From Dioscorea cayenensis subsp. rotundata (lineage: Eukaryota; Streptophyta; Magnoliopsida; Dioscoreales; Dioscoreaceae): DNA of 64,000 bases. Position 1 is the stretch's first letter. Every line of letters begins with the position of its first letter. A model generated the notes under the pieces. The model saw only the letters and a program-made list of their open reading frames with translations. It was not told the DNA's origin and did not search any database. Where the stretch lies: the NCBI RefSeq assembly GCF_009730915.1, contig NW_024087365.1, positions 1 through 64,000 of the forward strand. Direction: 5' to 3'. Positions 1 through 10,562 of this stretch are shown here, piece after piece. A program made the translations under genes and the position numbers.

Positions 1-1430
1 GCTCCACATATGGAATCATCAGTTTTAAACAGTTTCATTATAAAAGAAAAATATGTTATTCAGTATTAGCTATTAATTTGGTGGTCTTCTATTCAGGAGT
101 AGATTTAGAGACTTTATTTATCTATTTATTTATTTTATTTTGATTGAATAAACCACGGCTCATTAGCAAAACAAAAAGAAATAACAAAGCAATCCACTGG
201 AGTGAAAACTGACAAAATCCAAGGCCAAAAAGTGAGTAAAAAATAGAGAAAGACAACAAAAGTCCATGGGGAGCACAAAGATGAGGACCTGGTAATGAGA
301 AAATTAAATTAAATTTTAATTATTTTGTGTAACCATTTTTTATAAATAAAAATATTCAATTGATTAGCATATGATGATCAAATAGATCAACTAGAGAATA
401 ATAGGGAACGATCTCTCTCATGTACTCGATATCGAATTATTTATATAGATCTGTTCATATCATACATGATAGTAGGTGGGTTTAAACTTCGAGTTCAAAC
501 TGAAAGTGAGAATAAAAGCGTGTTGAAAATATTAATCTCTACATCTCAATGGCATGTCTTGTCTACTTTATAAAAATAATACAATAATTTGATAACTAAT
601 ATCGCGATTATTGATAGCTTGATTTGAAATTCTAACTGTGATAATTATCTAAATAGTCTCTACTTTAAACTTCCTCCTCAGTCCCCTCACTTTAAATTGT
701 AACTTTTTAGTCCCTCTATTATGTTTAATGAGTCATGCCAGTGTCCTTTTTTGATTGTTTAGGGTTAGGGTTTATGATTTAAGAAGGGATATGATATGAT
801 TAAATTAAAATTGTAGAGAGATTGAAAGATTACAGTTCAAAGTAAAATGACTAAAATAGTAAGTTTGAAATTATAGTGGGACTCTTTATGGAATTATACC
901 AAATTCTAACATGTTATATGTACCCATCAGATTCCTACCCTAAATTAATGCCCTTTTCATGAGATCAATTTGGTTGGTTAGAACTATGTAATAATACTTT
1001 GTTAAAATCTGATTGCTTGATGATTTTCTTTGGGTAAAGATTAAGAAAGCCTCTTAGTCAAACAAGGTTAATCAGAAATGGGATCGTATAGAGTTCGGAT
1101 ATATGGTATATGTGAATCTCTATTCATTTCAAACCCTAATTCTCCTTTTGGATCTTCTTCTTGCTTATCTGGAACTCGCAAATAGAGAATGAGCTGCGTT
1201 TGTGCTTGCTCACATCCCATTATAATCTTCAACATAATACAAACTCTAGAACATATATAAATCATGCTTATGATATATAATATCTATCCATGATCAACAC
1301 TCAAAATGAAAGCTTTAACTAGGTTCAACATATATCTAAACTCCAAAAAAACAAAACAGTTTGTACTTCTTATACTAAAAACAAGCAGCTGATTATTAAC
1401 TTCTAGCTCCTCAGCAACTTCTTTCAACCT
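1..1430. other. gene-free AT-rich stretch
   Basis: I found no coding region with recognisable homology on either strand. The stretch is AT-rich and lies downstream of the minus-strand NF-YC-like gene, so its right end probably holds that gene's 3' untranslated region. A 65-codon open frame at 1068-1265 (minus) shows no feature I recognise and is not called. Confidence 0.6.
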
Positions 1431-4106
1431 CTAAACTCCAGGTCGGGAACTAGTTCCTTCATTCTGCAAATGTTTTCAGAAACAAATTGAGGCAATTACA
1501 TACACTGGCAAAAATGCAACTTGAAAGTTTCTTCAATTTGGTTTCAATAACAAGTAAGAACTAAAGTAGCAATTTCTGACAAGATTAAAAGATTTGATGA
1601 TGGTATATTAATTACTTCCTTTTCATGGTTAAAATTCAATCTCTGATCAATATATAGTATTTCTACTTATGAACACTGTACCTGCTGGTTGCTATCTGTT
1701 ATGATTTTGTCGATCAGGAAGCTGTGTTCCTTCGAGTCTAACATTGCATTTATAATATCTGATTTTTCAAGGCTCCGTCTCCGGTTATTTTTAGTTCTCA
1801 GCCATGAAAGCCTGGCTATGTCCTCTATGAGAAGCTCACAAGCCTTTGCCAGGATGAAGGGTGATTCAGCCTTGACCTTCTGTTTACACACACACACACA
1901 CATATATATATAAAGATGGAAGGGTTAAAGACTTTGCTATTCACTAGTATTAATGAAGAACAGGTAATCTGATCACATATGCAAACCTGTGCAGAGTTGC
2001 TCGATTTCACCAACCTCTTCATTCTGGACTTTGCAAACTCATGGTTCTTGTAATCTGAAGCTGCCAACATTATTAATGCATGATCAGTTGAATTCTTTAG
2101 CATATATAAATGCGCACTCATTTAATTAAAGGCTTGTTTTTCATTATTCTATTTCTGCAAACATGGATTTTACAAGGAAAGAAAAAAGTTGCTGCAAAGC
2201 AATGGATATAAATATATATATATATGATGTTTTGAGAATGTACACAGGATGGAACTCTTGAAAATATGGGTAAACCATATGATCAATACTGAATTCACAT
2301 CATTACTTTCTGGCTATTTTGCGGTGGTCACAAGCATTAGTTACATCTTAAAAAGCTCATAATTATGCACTGAAATCATAAAATTAGACGAATGTATGCA
2401 TGACATTTTGCACATATATGAAACCTATTAAAAAGCAAGAGATTGAGTACACATGGAAATGTATGAATAGATATACAACCATACATAAATGAATGAGTTT
2501 CCATTGAAGTATAATTAAGAGAATGGATTCAAGATCATCATTTTATCCACATTCCTACTTTTGTAGTAGGCACAAATATCAATTTGGCAGCTAAAAACCT
2601 CACAATCTTGTACCGAAACGACAAAATCGATGATGATAGGCATAAGATCTAAAAAGCTGATGTCTGTGAATCTAAAATTCTATAAAAGAACACAAAATCG
2701 AACACGTGGTCGTGTGTGAATCGATATAAAATTATACAAAAATGAATGTGTTTCCATTGAAGGACAAATAGAATGGAATCAAAACCGACAATGAATTCAC
2801 ATTCTTATATTTTTCCTATACTAGTAGTAAGCACAAACATATAGAGCTTCTCCTGAAAACACATAATCATGCACCAAAACGAAAAAATTCGATGTCTGTA
2901 AGCATGAGACCAAGCATTTGAATGTCTTGTATCTACAATTCCATAAAAAACTTGAAATCGAACACGTGGAAGTGCATGTATGAATCGATATAAAGCCCTA
3001 TAAAGTTGGATTAGTTTCTAGTACTGGAGTTCAAAGGAGAATATGATCAAGATTGGCATTCAATTCATGATATTCTTTCTTTGATTTTGCCAACTTTTGC
3101 TGTAAGCATGAGCATATTTTGCATCTTCTAAAAACTCATAATCGTGTGCCAAAATGACAAAATTAAATGCTGGTAGGGATGAGATCAAATACATCTATGT
3201 TTATGAATAAAAAAGTCTACAAAAGAACATGAAAGTAGACTTATATAAGTGTGTAAATCAGTATAAAGGCCTGTAAAGATGAACTAGAGTTTATATTTGA
3301 GTACAAGGGGAATGGAATCAGGATAGATATATATTGAAATTCACATTCTTACTTTTTAGCACAAATATATATATATATATATATATTGCACCTGCTTAAA
3401 ACTACCAAAATTACAAAATTCAAACACATAAACATGAAATTGGCATATAAAACTCCGCAGTTCAAGATCCTTTAAAAAGCATTAGATTAAACACAAGGAA
3501 GAAGGGAAATCTCTAAAAAAAAAAATCAGTTTCCACAGAAATATATAAATTAGTTAAAATGAACTCTAAACCTTGAAGGTTTTCAAAACGCGTCTTCTGG
3601 CTTTGCCAAAACAAGTCCATGTGTTGCTTCTCCATCCTCATAAGATCAGAATGAGACATCAAATCAGGCAACCTTATCTGTAAACACAAGGTAACATACA
3701 ATAAGATCTGGCACACTTAATTCAATAAGAATTAAAGAAACTCACAATTTGCAAGTATGAACATATTATTATAAAATTAAATTTCAATAGCATGAAAATT
3801 CTTCACCTGATTTATAGAAGGATAATTGACAGGAGCCTGAGGAAAAACCGATCTTGGTGGAGATGGATTATGGATAGGCAAAGGGAAGTACATTGAGTTT
3901 GGATCATTTACAGAATGATCCATAACAGGAGCTTGAAGAAATCTATTAATGGATCTAGGTGGAGGTGGAGCACTAATAGGGTTCTGATAATTTTCAGAAT
4001 GATCCCCTACATGAACCTGAGAAAACTTATACATCAAACGAGGTGGAGGTGGTGGAGCAATGATAGGGAAGTTGTCTGAGTTGGGATCATTTTCAGAATG
4101 ATCCAT
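1431..4106 (-). CDS. NF-YC-like histone-fold transcription factor subunit (5 exons)
   Basis: Exons read by eye: 3807-4106, 3572-3677, 1987-2054, 1682-1879 and 1431-1463. They keep phase and give about 234 residues. The N-terminus (residues 1-100) is proline-rich, with repeated APPPPPR and MDHSxNDPN motifs. Exon 2 carries the NF-YC-type lead-in DLFWQSQKTRFENLQ. Exons 3-4 carry the histone fold: DYKNHEFAKSRMKRLVKSS (family DFKNHxLPLARIKKIMK), then ILAKACELLIEDIARLSW and NNRRRSLEKSDIINAM. NF-YC pairs with NF-YB through this fold and then with NF-YA at CCAAT boxes. The usual LPLARIKK helix is altered to FAKSRMKR and the protein is short, so it is a diverged family member whose CCAAT function is uncertain. 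A copia element ends about 0.6 kb upstream in the same orientation. Domain identity is firm; exact exon edges are inferred. Confidence 0.82.
1884..1912. repeat. CA/TA microsatellite in an NF-YC-like intron
   Basis: A run of CA dinucleotides followed by TA dinucleotides lies immediately upstream of the exon-4 acceptor of the NF-YC-like gene, in its polypyrimidine region on the minus strand. Confidence 0.85.
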
Positions 4107-4681
4107 TGATGTTGATGGCAGAGATTAAGAAAGAAAGGAAAGAGGTTTGCAGCACTTGGATGAATTACACAACAAAGTAATGCTGTCTCTAAATAGAAAA
4201 GCAGGAAGGCTAGACGGAAACAAGAATGGATGAGAGGAGAGAAATGGTTTCTACTTGCTAAAAGAGGCTTTTTCTCTGACACAAGGAAAGAATATCATCT
4301 TGCTTTCAGTGTTGAGATAACCATGCACACACTCTCTCTTGCGTCATTTATCTGGTCTCCTCTCCTTCTCAGTCTTCATACACTCACTCACAACAAACAC
4401 TTTCCTTCTTTATTTCTTGTTGTGTATATGGTACAATGTACTTCACATGCAATATAACCAGCATGGAACTATACTAAAACCAACAAATGGATGTGGCACC
4501 TCCGCTCCCCTCCGTCTCTATCTTTCTATATAGCTCTCGTTTAACAAAAGGTGACAAATTGTGCTGCATGCACAACGTATCTGAATTTGTATTGTACCAA
4601 AAAGGAAGTTCGGTGCATCACTTATCTCTTTTACTTATTGTAGAGGGGGAAATAAGTGGAGCTTTAATTAAGGACATGAAA
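4107..4681 (-). promoter_or_regulatory. upstream region of the NF-YC-like gene
   Basis: This 575-bp interval separates the NF-YC-like start codon from the end of the copia 3' LTR. It should hold the core promoter and 5' leader. I could not pick out a convincing TATA box. CT-rich blocks around 4320-4400 are typical of plant leaders. The small open frames here have no recognisable content. Confidence 0.4.
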
Positions 4682-5137
4682 TGAATCGGAGCTCCGGTGA
4701 ACCTGTGAACTCAGTAGACAGTGAAAGGAGATAAGAGAAAGAGCAAAAGACACTCTTGACTTAAGAAAAAGGAAAGAAGATGCAGGAACCTAAGAGCTCA
4801 GTGCTCTTCTAACATTATATATTCAGAAAGTAAAAGTCAAAAAGTAACATCAATCTTTGACACTAACCCCATTGGTTAGTCTACACCATTAACTATAAAC
4901 CCATTGGTCCATAACCTCAAACACTAATATTAGATACTATATTATACTATCATGCATCAAAACACTTCTCCCATTCATTCAACCTTCTCCAGTCCCTATT
5001 ACTGTGACCATACTGCACTTGCACTTGTCCACACCTTGCCATGCTTTTCTGGAGATGCCGGCCATCACACACTCCATGCTCCTGCCATCTCATCTCCGGT
5101 CATACGCTTCAATCACTGATCAACATCAACATCAACA
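4682..5137 (-). repeat. copia 3' LTR
   Basis: Matches 9162-9595 almost throughout. On the minus strand it begins TGTTGATGTTGATG directly after a purine-rich tract (AAGGGTGGG), the expected polypurine-tract position, and ends in TCA at 4682. The RT/RNase H frame reads a few codons into it before its stop at 5113. The start could instead be the TG at 5102, where similarity to the other LTR begins. Confidence 0.85.
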
Positions 5138-6680
5138 CCCACCCTTGATTGAAGCTCCACTACTCCTAGCTGCACTCTCATAGCTTTATGCTTCTCAACT
5201 GACAAGGGCTTGGTGAAGATGTCTGCCAACTGGTCTCCGGTGTTGCAATGTTGTAGAACAATCAGGCCATCAGCAATGAGACTTCGAATGAAATGAAATC
5301 GAACATCAATGTGTTTGGTTCTTCCGTGAAATGCCGGATTCTTTGCCACAGCAATAGTGGACTGGTTATCACACCAAAGAACTGACGCCTTGTCAAAACA
5401 CCTCCCACAATCACCCAATATTCTCCTCAACCATACCATTTGGCAGGCTGCGGTTGTGGCAGCTACATACTCAGCCTCCGTTGATGATAATGCCACGACA
5501 TCATGCTTCTTCGATCCCCAGGTGATTGCGCAGGAACCGAGCCTAAAAAACATACCTGATGTACTCTTTCGATCACTCAAAGACCCACCCCAGTCACTGT
5601 CTGTAAAGCCTTCCATACACCCTTCACATCTATTTGGATAGAACAATCCAAACTTCACAGTTCCAGCCAAGTATTTTACCACTCTTTTAGCTGCACACAG
5701 ATGCTTCACATTTGGTCTACTCATGAATCTGGAGAGGAAATTTACTGCATAACATATATCAGGTCTAGTATACACAACATACAGAAGTTTTCCAATCAGA
5801 CTCCTGTACATCATAGCATCAACAAGCTCAGCTTCGTCTTCATCTAGAAATTTTTCATTAATCCCCATTGGTGTATCTGCATACCTGCATTGTTTCATAT
5901 TCAATTCTCTCAATAAATTTTCAATGTACCTTGTCTGAGATATGAATATCCCTCCAATTGACTGATGTATTTCCAACCCAAGAAAATATCTAATCAATCC
6001 CAAGTCCGCCATATCAAACTTCCTCTTCATTTCAGCTTGAAATTGATCAATTAACCCTTGCGAACCACTGGTATATATCATGTCATCAACGTATAGACTG
6101 ATGAGAATACTATTGCCATCTTCATCCTTCTTCCTATACAATGTGTGTTCTGTCTCGTTTCTCACATAGCCAAGCTGCCTGAGATGCCCGTCAATCTTGC
6201 TGTACCACGCTCTCGGTGCTTGTTTGAGACCGTAGAGTGCCTTCTTCAAACGACATACTAGATGTTCCTTCCCCCTGATGACAAACCCTTCAGGTTGATC
6301 CACATAAACTTCCTCCAATATTTCTCCATTAAGAAACGCCGATCTCACGTCAAAGTGATACACAGGGTAACAAGCTTGTGCTGCTATAGCTAGAATTATC
6401 CTCACTGTCTCGAGTCTTGCTACCGGCGAGAAGACCTCCTCGTAATCTATCCCGTACCGTTGTACATATCCTTTGGCCACCGACCCTCGCCTTTGTACTA
6501 CGGATTTTCCCATTCGCTCCAAACTTTGTCTTATACACCCATTTGAGACCCACTGCTTTCTTTCCGGATGGTAGCTCTGTTAGATCCCAGGTGTCATTGT
6601 TATGTATTGCATTCAACTCTGCTTCCATAGCTTCCCGCCATTCTTCACACTTTACTGCATCCTGGTACACCTGTGGATCA
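5113..6680 (-). pseudogene. copia reverse transcriptase and RNase H, frameshifted
   Basis: The largest open part (5113-6522, 469 codons) carries the copia RT signature. It includes VFSPVARLETVR, DVRSAFLNGEI, the LYGLKQAPRAWY block and the catalytic YVDDM. Further on come GKLLYVVYTRPDICYAVN and the RNase H stretch FTDSDWGG, ALSSTEAEYVA, DNQSTIAVAKNPAFHGRTKHID and DQLADIFTKPLS. The upstream start of the RT domain (EWREAMEAELNAI, TWDLTELP, LKWVYKTK) lies in a different frame at 6500-6670, so the domain is broken by at least one frameshift near 6500. It copies element RNA into DNA in intact relatives. Confidence 0.93.
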
Positions 6681-6917
6681 GCAACATGAAGAGCAAAGCG
6701 TACAAAGAATTATATAGGTCGATCAATAGCTCTGGTCTTCCTTGGTGGGGACTCGTCGATGAACTCCACCTGTGGACACAAACTGTGACCACTTGATCGA
6801 CCTCCACTCCCCATTGCCTCTTCTTGCATTCTTTCATCACTTGGACTCTGTTTTGTCTTCATCTTCATTGGAACATAAATCTTCAAGAGTTATAAGCGGC
6901 CCACCTTCACAAGCTTT

Positions 6918-9099
6918 TCATTTTCCATCGAGAATTCTCGTGAAATATAACATCCACCGCTCACTATTATTTTTGGATGTAATAGGATTAAAGAGTTTGT
7001 AGGCTTTGGACGTGGGACAATAACCCACAAATACACATCTTTCGGATTTATCATCTAGCTTCTGGAGTTTATGTGAAGGAATAAGAGTGAAAGCAACACT
7101 GCCAAACACTCTAAGATGTTTCACATTTGGCTTTTCTCCATGCCAAACTTCATATGGTGTTTTATCACCAAGAACATGAGTTGGTGAGCGGTTGATCAGA
7201 TACACCGAGGTTGCAACTGCCTCTCCCCAGAATTCAGTTGGAAGATTGCTATCTCTGAGTAAACAACGAGCCTTCTCCACAACTGTTCTGTTTTTTCGCT
7301 CCACTACACCATTCTGCTGTGGTGTGTAGGGAGCTGAGAACTCTCTTCTAATCCCCAACTCATCACAATACTTGTTAAACACATGGGACGTAAACTCACC
7401 CCCACGATCACTTCTCAATATCTTCAACTTCCTCCCTGTTTCCCGTTCCACCATAGTGTGAAAACACCGGAACTGTTCGAATGCCTCTCCTTTGTTCTTT
7501 AAAAAATATACCCAGCATTTTCTGCTAAAATCATCAATGAGGAGAAGAAAATATCTGTTACCTCCCATTGAAGCCACGCTCATCGGCCCGCAAAGGTCCA
7601 TATGAACCAGTTGTAGGCACGCTGATGTTCTCCTGGATCTCCCTGACGGAAAAGCACTTCTAGCCTGCTTACACATGGCACACTCCTCACACTGAGATCC
7701 AGTCTTCACATCGAGCATTCCCAGAACACTCCTTCTCTGCGCTAGAAACTCCAAGCTCTTGTAATTCAAGTGCCCAAAACGCCGGTGCCAGAGTTTAGAT
7801 GCATCCTGGCTTTTCACCGCTAAATTTAATCTTTCAACTCTCATAAGGTCAAGTGGAAACATGTTGTTATTGGTTCTTGGTATGACAGCAATCTGTTTCC
7901 CCGTGTGATCATCACTAATAATGCATTTGTGTTCTTGAAACACCACAGAATACCCCTTGGTGAGGAGCTGTCCGACGATGAGCAAGTTGTGCGCGAGCCC
8001 CGGGACAAACTGCACTCCATGAAGCTGCTTCACTTCTCCACATTCCATACTAATGGCTACTGTCCCAACTCCTTGCACTACCATTTCCTTGTCATCACCA
8101 AGCCGAACTGTCACCTTTTGGGATTTATCAAGGCTCGTAAACAGATCTTTCTCCCCCGTCATGTGGTTTGAACATCCTGAGTCCACCAACCAGATTGACT
8201 TTGGGGTCTCTTCTGTAACATTGCTGGCCAAAAAGAGATTACTGGGTTCTCGTTCCTCTGCAACTAAGGAAGTACCCTTCTCAGCCTGTTTGCTTCTCTC
8301 CCGGCAATCCGCCTTCACATGGCCATACTTCTTGCAATGAAAACACTGGACATTAGATCTATCTCCACCCTGCCCTCGACCCCATCTTCCTCTTCCTCTA
8401 CCCCGAACGAAGCCTCTTCCTCGTCCCCGAGCAGAACCCCAGCTGGTGGATGTACTGGAACACCCTTTCTCCTTGACTTGGGAGGATTGGCTCTCAATCT
8501 TCACATGCAAGGCCTTTTCACTGGGTTTTCCTGAGGATCTATTCACTCTAATTTCATGTGCTTGGAGTGAACCACACAACTCGTCGAGAGTGAGCACTGA
8601 TAGATCTCTGGACTCTTCCAGTGCAACTGCAACATAATCAAATTTCGGTGCTAGGCTTCGCAGCACTTTAGACACCACATCAGCCTCCGAGAGCTTGTGT
8701 CCTAGCCCCTTCACCTGGTTAACTATGGTAACTACTCTCGAACAATAGCTCTGAATATTCTCACTGTCCTCCATCTGCAGGGTCTCGAAGCTCTGTCTGA
8801 GAGCTTGCTTCTTCACAGCCATTATTTTTGATGAACCATGGTACAAGTTCTTCACTATCTCCCATGCATCGTGTCTGCCGTCTCGCATCTTCTATCCGAT
8901 CAAGTATCGGTCCGTCCACCGCTTGTTGTATGAGGCACAGGGCTTTTGCATCCTTTTTTTTGCTCTCCTTTTGCTTCACTTCGTCTTCTCCCTCCGCTAT
9001 CCCTTTCTCAACCAACTCCCGAGTTCTTGAGACGAAAAAAACTGTTTTCATTCTCAAACTCCATCTACCATACTCCCTCGCCTTTAAACACCGGTACAC
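6918..9099 (-). pseudogene. copia gag, protease and integrase, frameshifted
   Basis: Gag begins near 9099 (RWSLRMKTVF, KKDAKALCLIQQAVD) and continues in another frame from about 8888 (HDAWEIVKNLYHG), so a frameshift lies near 8880. A possible original start is an ATG at 9136 in a different frame. The long frame then holds a CCHC zinc knuckle (CFHCKKYGHVKADC), the protease motif WLVDSGCSNHMTG, and the gag-pre-integrase block LWHRRFGHLNYKSL with CxxC zinc ligands. The integrase core follows: HMDLCGPM, LLIDDFSRKCWVYF, LRSDRGGEF, and YTPQQNGVVERKNRT with the DDE glutamate. The frame is lost again near 6960, just before the RT part. Confidence 0.92.
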
Positions 9100-9146
9100 A
9101 CGGTTGCGAGAGACTCACTGGGACTTTCACTGCCATCCCTAACCAC

Positions 9147-9157
9147 GCTCGATACTA
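9147..9157 (-). other. probable copia primer-binding site
   Basis: On the minus strand, a few bases after the 5' LTR, the sequence TAGTATCGAGC resembles the plant initiator-methionine tRNA site TGGTATCAGAGC. The differences are a G-to-A change and CAGAG read as CGAG. The same CAG-to-CGA type of change recurs in the adjacent LTR. Confidence 0.6.
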
Positions 9158-9161
9158 GGCG

Positions 9162-9595
9162 TGAGGATCGGAGCTCCGGTGAACCCTGTGAACTCGATGA
9201 GCGATGTGAAAGGAGATAAGAGAAAGAGCAAAAGACACTCTTGACTTAAGAAAAAGGAAAGAAGATCGCGAGGAACCTAAGAGCTCGAGTGCTCTTCTAA
9301 CATTATATATTCGAAAGTAAAAAGTCAAAAAGTAACATCAATCTTTGACACTAACCCCATTGGTTAGTCTACACCATTAACTATAAACCCATTGGTCCAT
9401 AACCTCAAACACTAATATTAGATACTATATTATACTATCATGCATCAAAAACACTTCTCCCATTCATTCAACCTTCTCCGGTCCCTATTACTGTGACCAT
9501 ACTGCACTTGCACTTGTCCACACCTTGCCATGCTTTTCTGGAGATGCCCGCCATCACACACTCCATGCTCCTGCCATCTCATCTCCGGTCATACG
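9162..9595 (-). repeat. copia 5' LTR, start truncated
   Basis: Counterpart of 4682-5137, ending in TCA at 9162 beside the primer-binding site. It lacks the first roughly 30 bases seen in the other LTR. In several places where the left LTR has CAG this copy has CGA or CGAG (9190-9315). A TATA-like ATATATAATG lies near 9303-9312 on the minus strand. Confidence 0.85.
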
Positions 9596-9867
9596 AGAGG
9601 GATGTGTTAAACACTTGCATTTGTTGAAAAAAAAATGAATGGAATTGGAATAATGATATTTTTTTATTTCATTTGCAACCAATATTCTTAATCAGATATC
9701 AATAAAACACATCATTTTGGACTCTAATTAATTCCATCAGAAGAGATTAATCTATTATATATTTAACCACAACAATAATTAAATGAACAAATATACAAAC
9801 AGATGTAAGTGAATGATGGAATCAAAAACTAATTACAAGGAAAACAAAGAATTAATCTAAGAAAATT

Positions 9868-10311
9868 TCATTGGCAAGCACTTAGTGATTGCTTAGGAGC
9901 CACAAGGCCATTATAAATATGAATCATCATCTTTCTCTCAAACTCACTACCTTTCTTACTAATCTTCAAAGCCTTTGGAATCCTCTCCATCAACATAACC
10001 TCATGACAAGTACCCCTCTTGTTCTTTGCCATTGACATCAATGGTGCTCTTTGCTTCTCTCCAGCTAACACAAGCATGGCGTTAACATATGCATCTCTAA
10101 GCCCACTAAAAATCTTCACCGGTGAAGGGATACTCAGGCGAAGCCTAACGATAAGCCTTGTGACCCGTAACTTCGAAGACCGACAGCGTCTGGCACCAAG
10201 CTTAATAACTCTCTTCTTGCTAGATGATGATGAACCTTGAAGCCGTTGGTATGTTCTCCTACGCCAGTATGAATCTAAGCTTCTAAACACTTCACTAGCC
10301 ATTCTATCCAT
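9868..10311 (-). CDS. small basic protein, tandem family copy 1 (147 aa)
   Basis: This is an intact single-exon frame of 147 residues. I do not recognise a named family. It opens with a YWRRRTYQRL motif (residues 15-24), then a Ser run and a Lys/Arg-rich segment (SSSSSKKRVIKLG, 26-38). The middle has RDAYVNAMLVLAGEKQRAPLM (72-92), and the conserved C-terminal block MMIHIYNGLVAP ends near residue 139. No signal peptide or membrane segment is seen. The basic N-terminal half could act as a nuclear signal, which is inference. It is the most diverged of the four close copies (MDRMASEV start, GARRC, CHEVMLMERIPK). It shares the upstream TATA box and paired W-box palindrome with copies 2-4. The copia element ends about 270 bp beyond its stop codon. 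Confidence 0.8.
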   Translation of the reverse strand: MDRMASEVFRSLDSYWRRRTYQRLQGSSSSSKKRVIKLGARRCRSSKLRVTRLIVRLRLSIPSPVKIFSGLRDAYVNAMLVLAGEKQRAPLMSMAKNKRGTCHEVMLMERIPKALKISKKGSEFERKMMIHIYNGLVAPKQSLSACQ

Positions 10312-10397
10312 TAATGTTCCTCTAGGTCTCTTTATGAACTTAATTAATTAGATGGAGATGATGAAGATAAGCAATGAACATGAGAGAGTTGGAAGGC

Positions 10398-10454
10398 CTT
10401 ATATAGGCATATTTGAATTGCTGTTATATTGACCAAGCTTGCATTCTTGGTCAA
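10398..10454 (-). promoter_or_regulatory. TATA box and W-box palindrome, copy 1
   Basis: On the minus strand a TATATAAG box (10398-10405) lies about 90 bp before the start codon. Directly upstream (10429-10454) is the inverted repeat TTGACCAAG, 8-bp spacer, CTTGGTCAA. Each arm is a TTGACC W-box, the core bound by WRKY factors. The element is conserved in copies 2-4, so it is likely functional; pathogen or wound regulation is inferred. Confidence 0.65.
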
Positions 10455-10562
10455 AAAAATGGCTTTCTGACTGTTTCTTCAATGGAAGGTAAAGCCACCC
10501 CTTACTAATAAATGAATAGCTAGCATTTTTCCATCTTTGACGTACGCTTAGTCAAGAGAATT

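Larger units (their letters stand above)
4682..9595 (-). mobile_element. degenerate Ty1/copia LTR retrotransposon
   Basis: Two near-identical LTRs flank a gag-protease-integrase-RT-RNase H region in copia order on the minus strand. The 5' LTR is the right one (9162-9595) and the 3' LTR the left one (4682-5137). The coding part is interrupted by frameshifts near 8880, 6960 and 6500, so this copy should be non-autonomous. The left LTR extends about 30 bases further at its start, ending in a TGTTGATG repeat, than the right LTR. No matching 5-bp target duplication is visible: TGAAA precedes 4682 and GAGGG-type sequence follows 9595. The right end is therefore truncated or rearranged. The LTRs differ at only a few places, suggesting a fairly recent insertion. 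Confidence 0.93.

Noticed and set aside
5357..5641. 94-codon plus-strand open frame
   Set aside because: It is the antisense of the copia RNase H region, which has clear homology on the minus strand.
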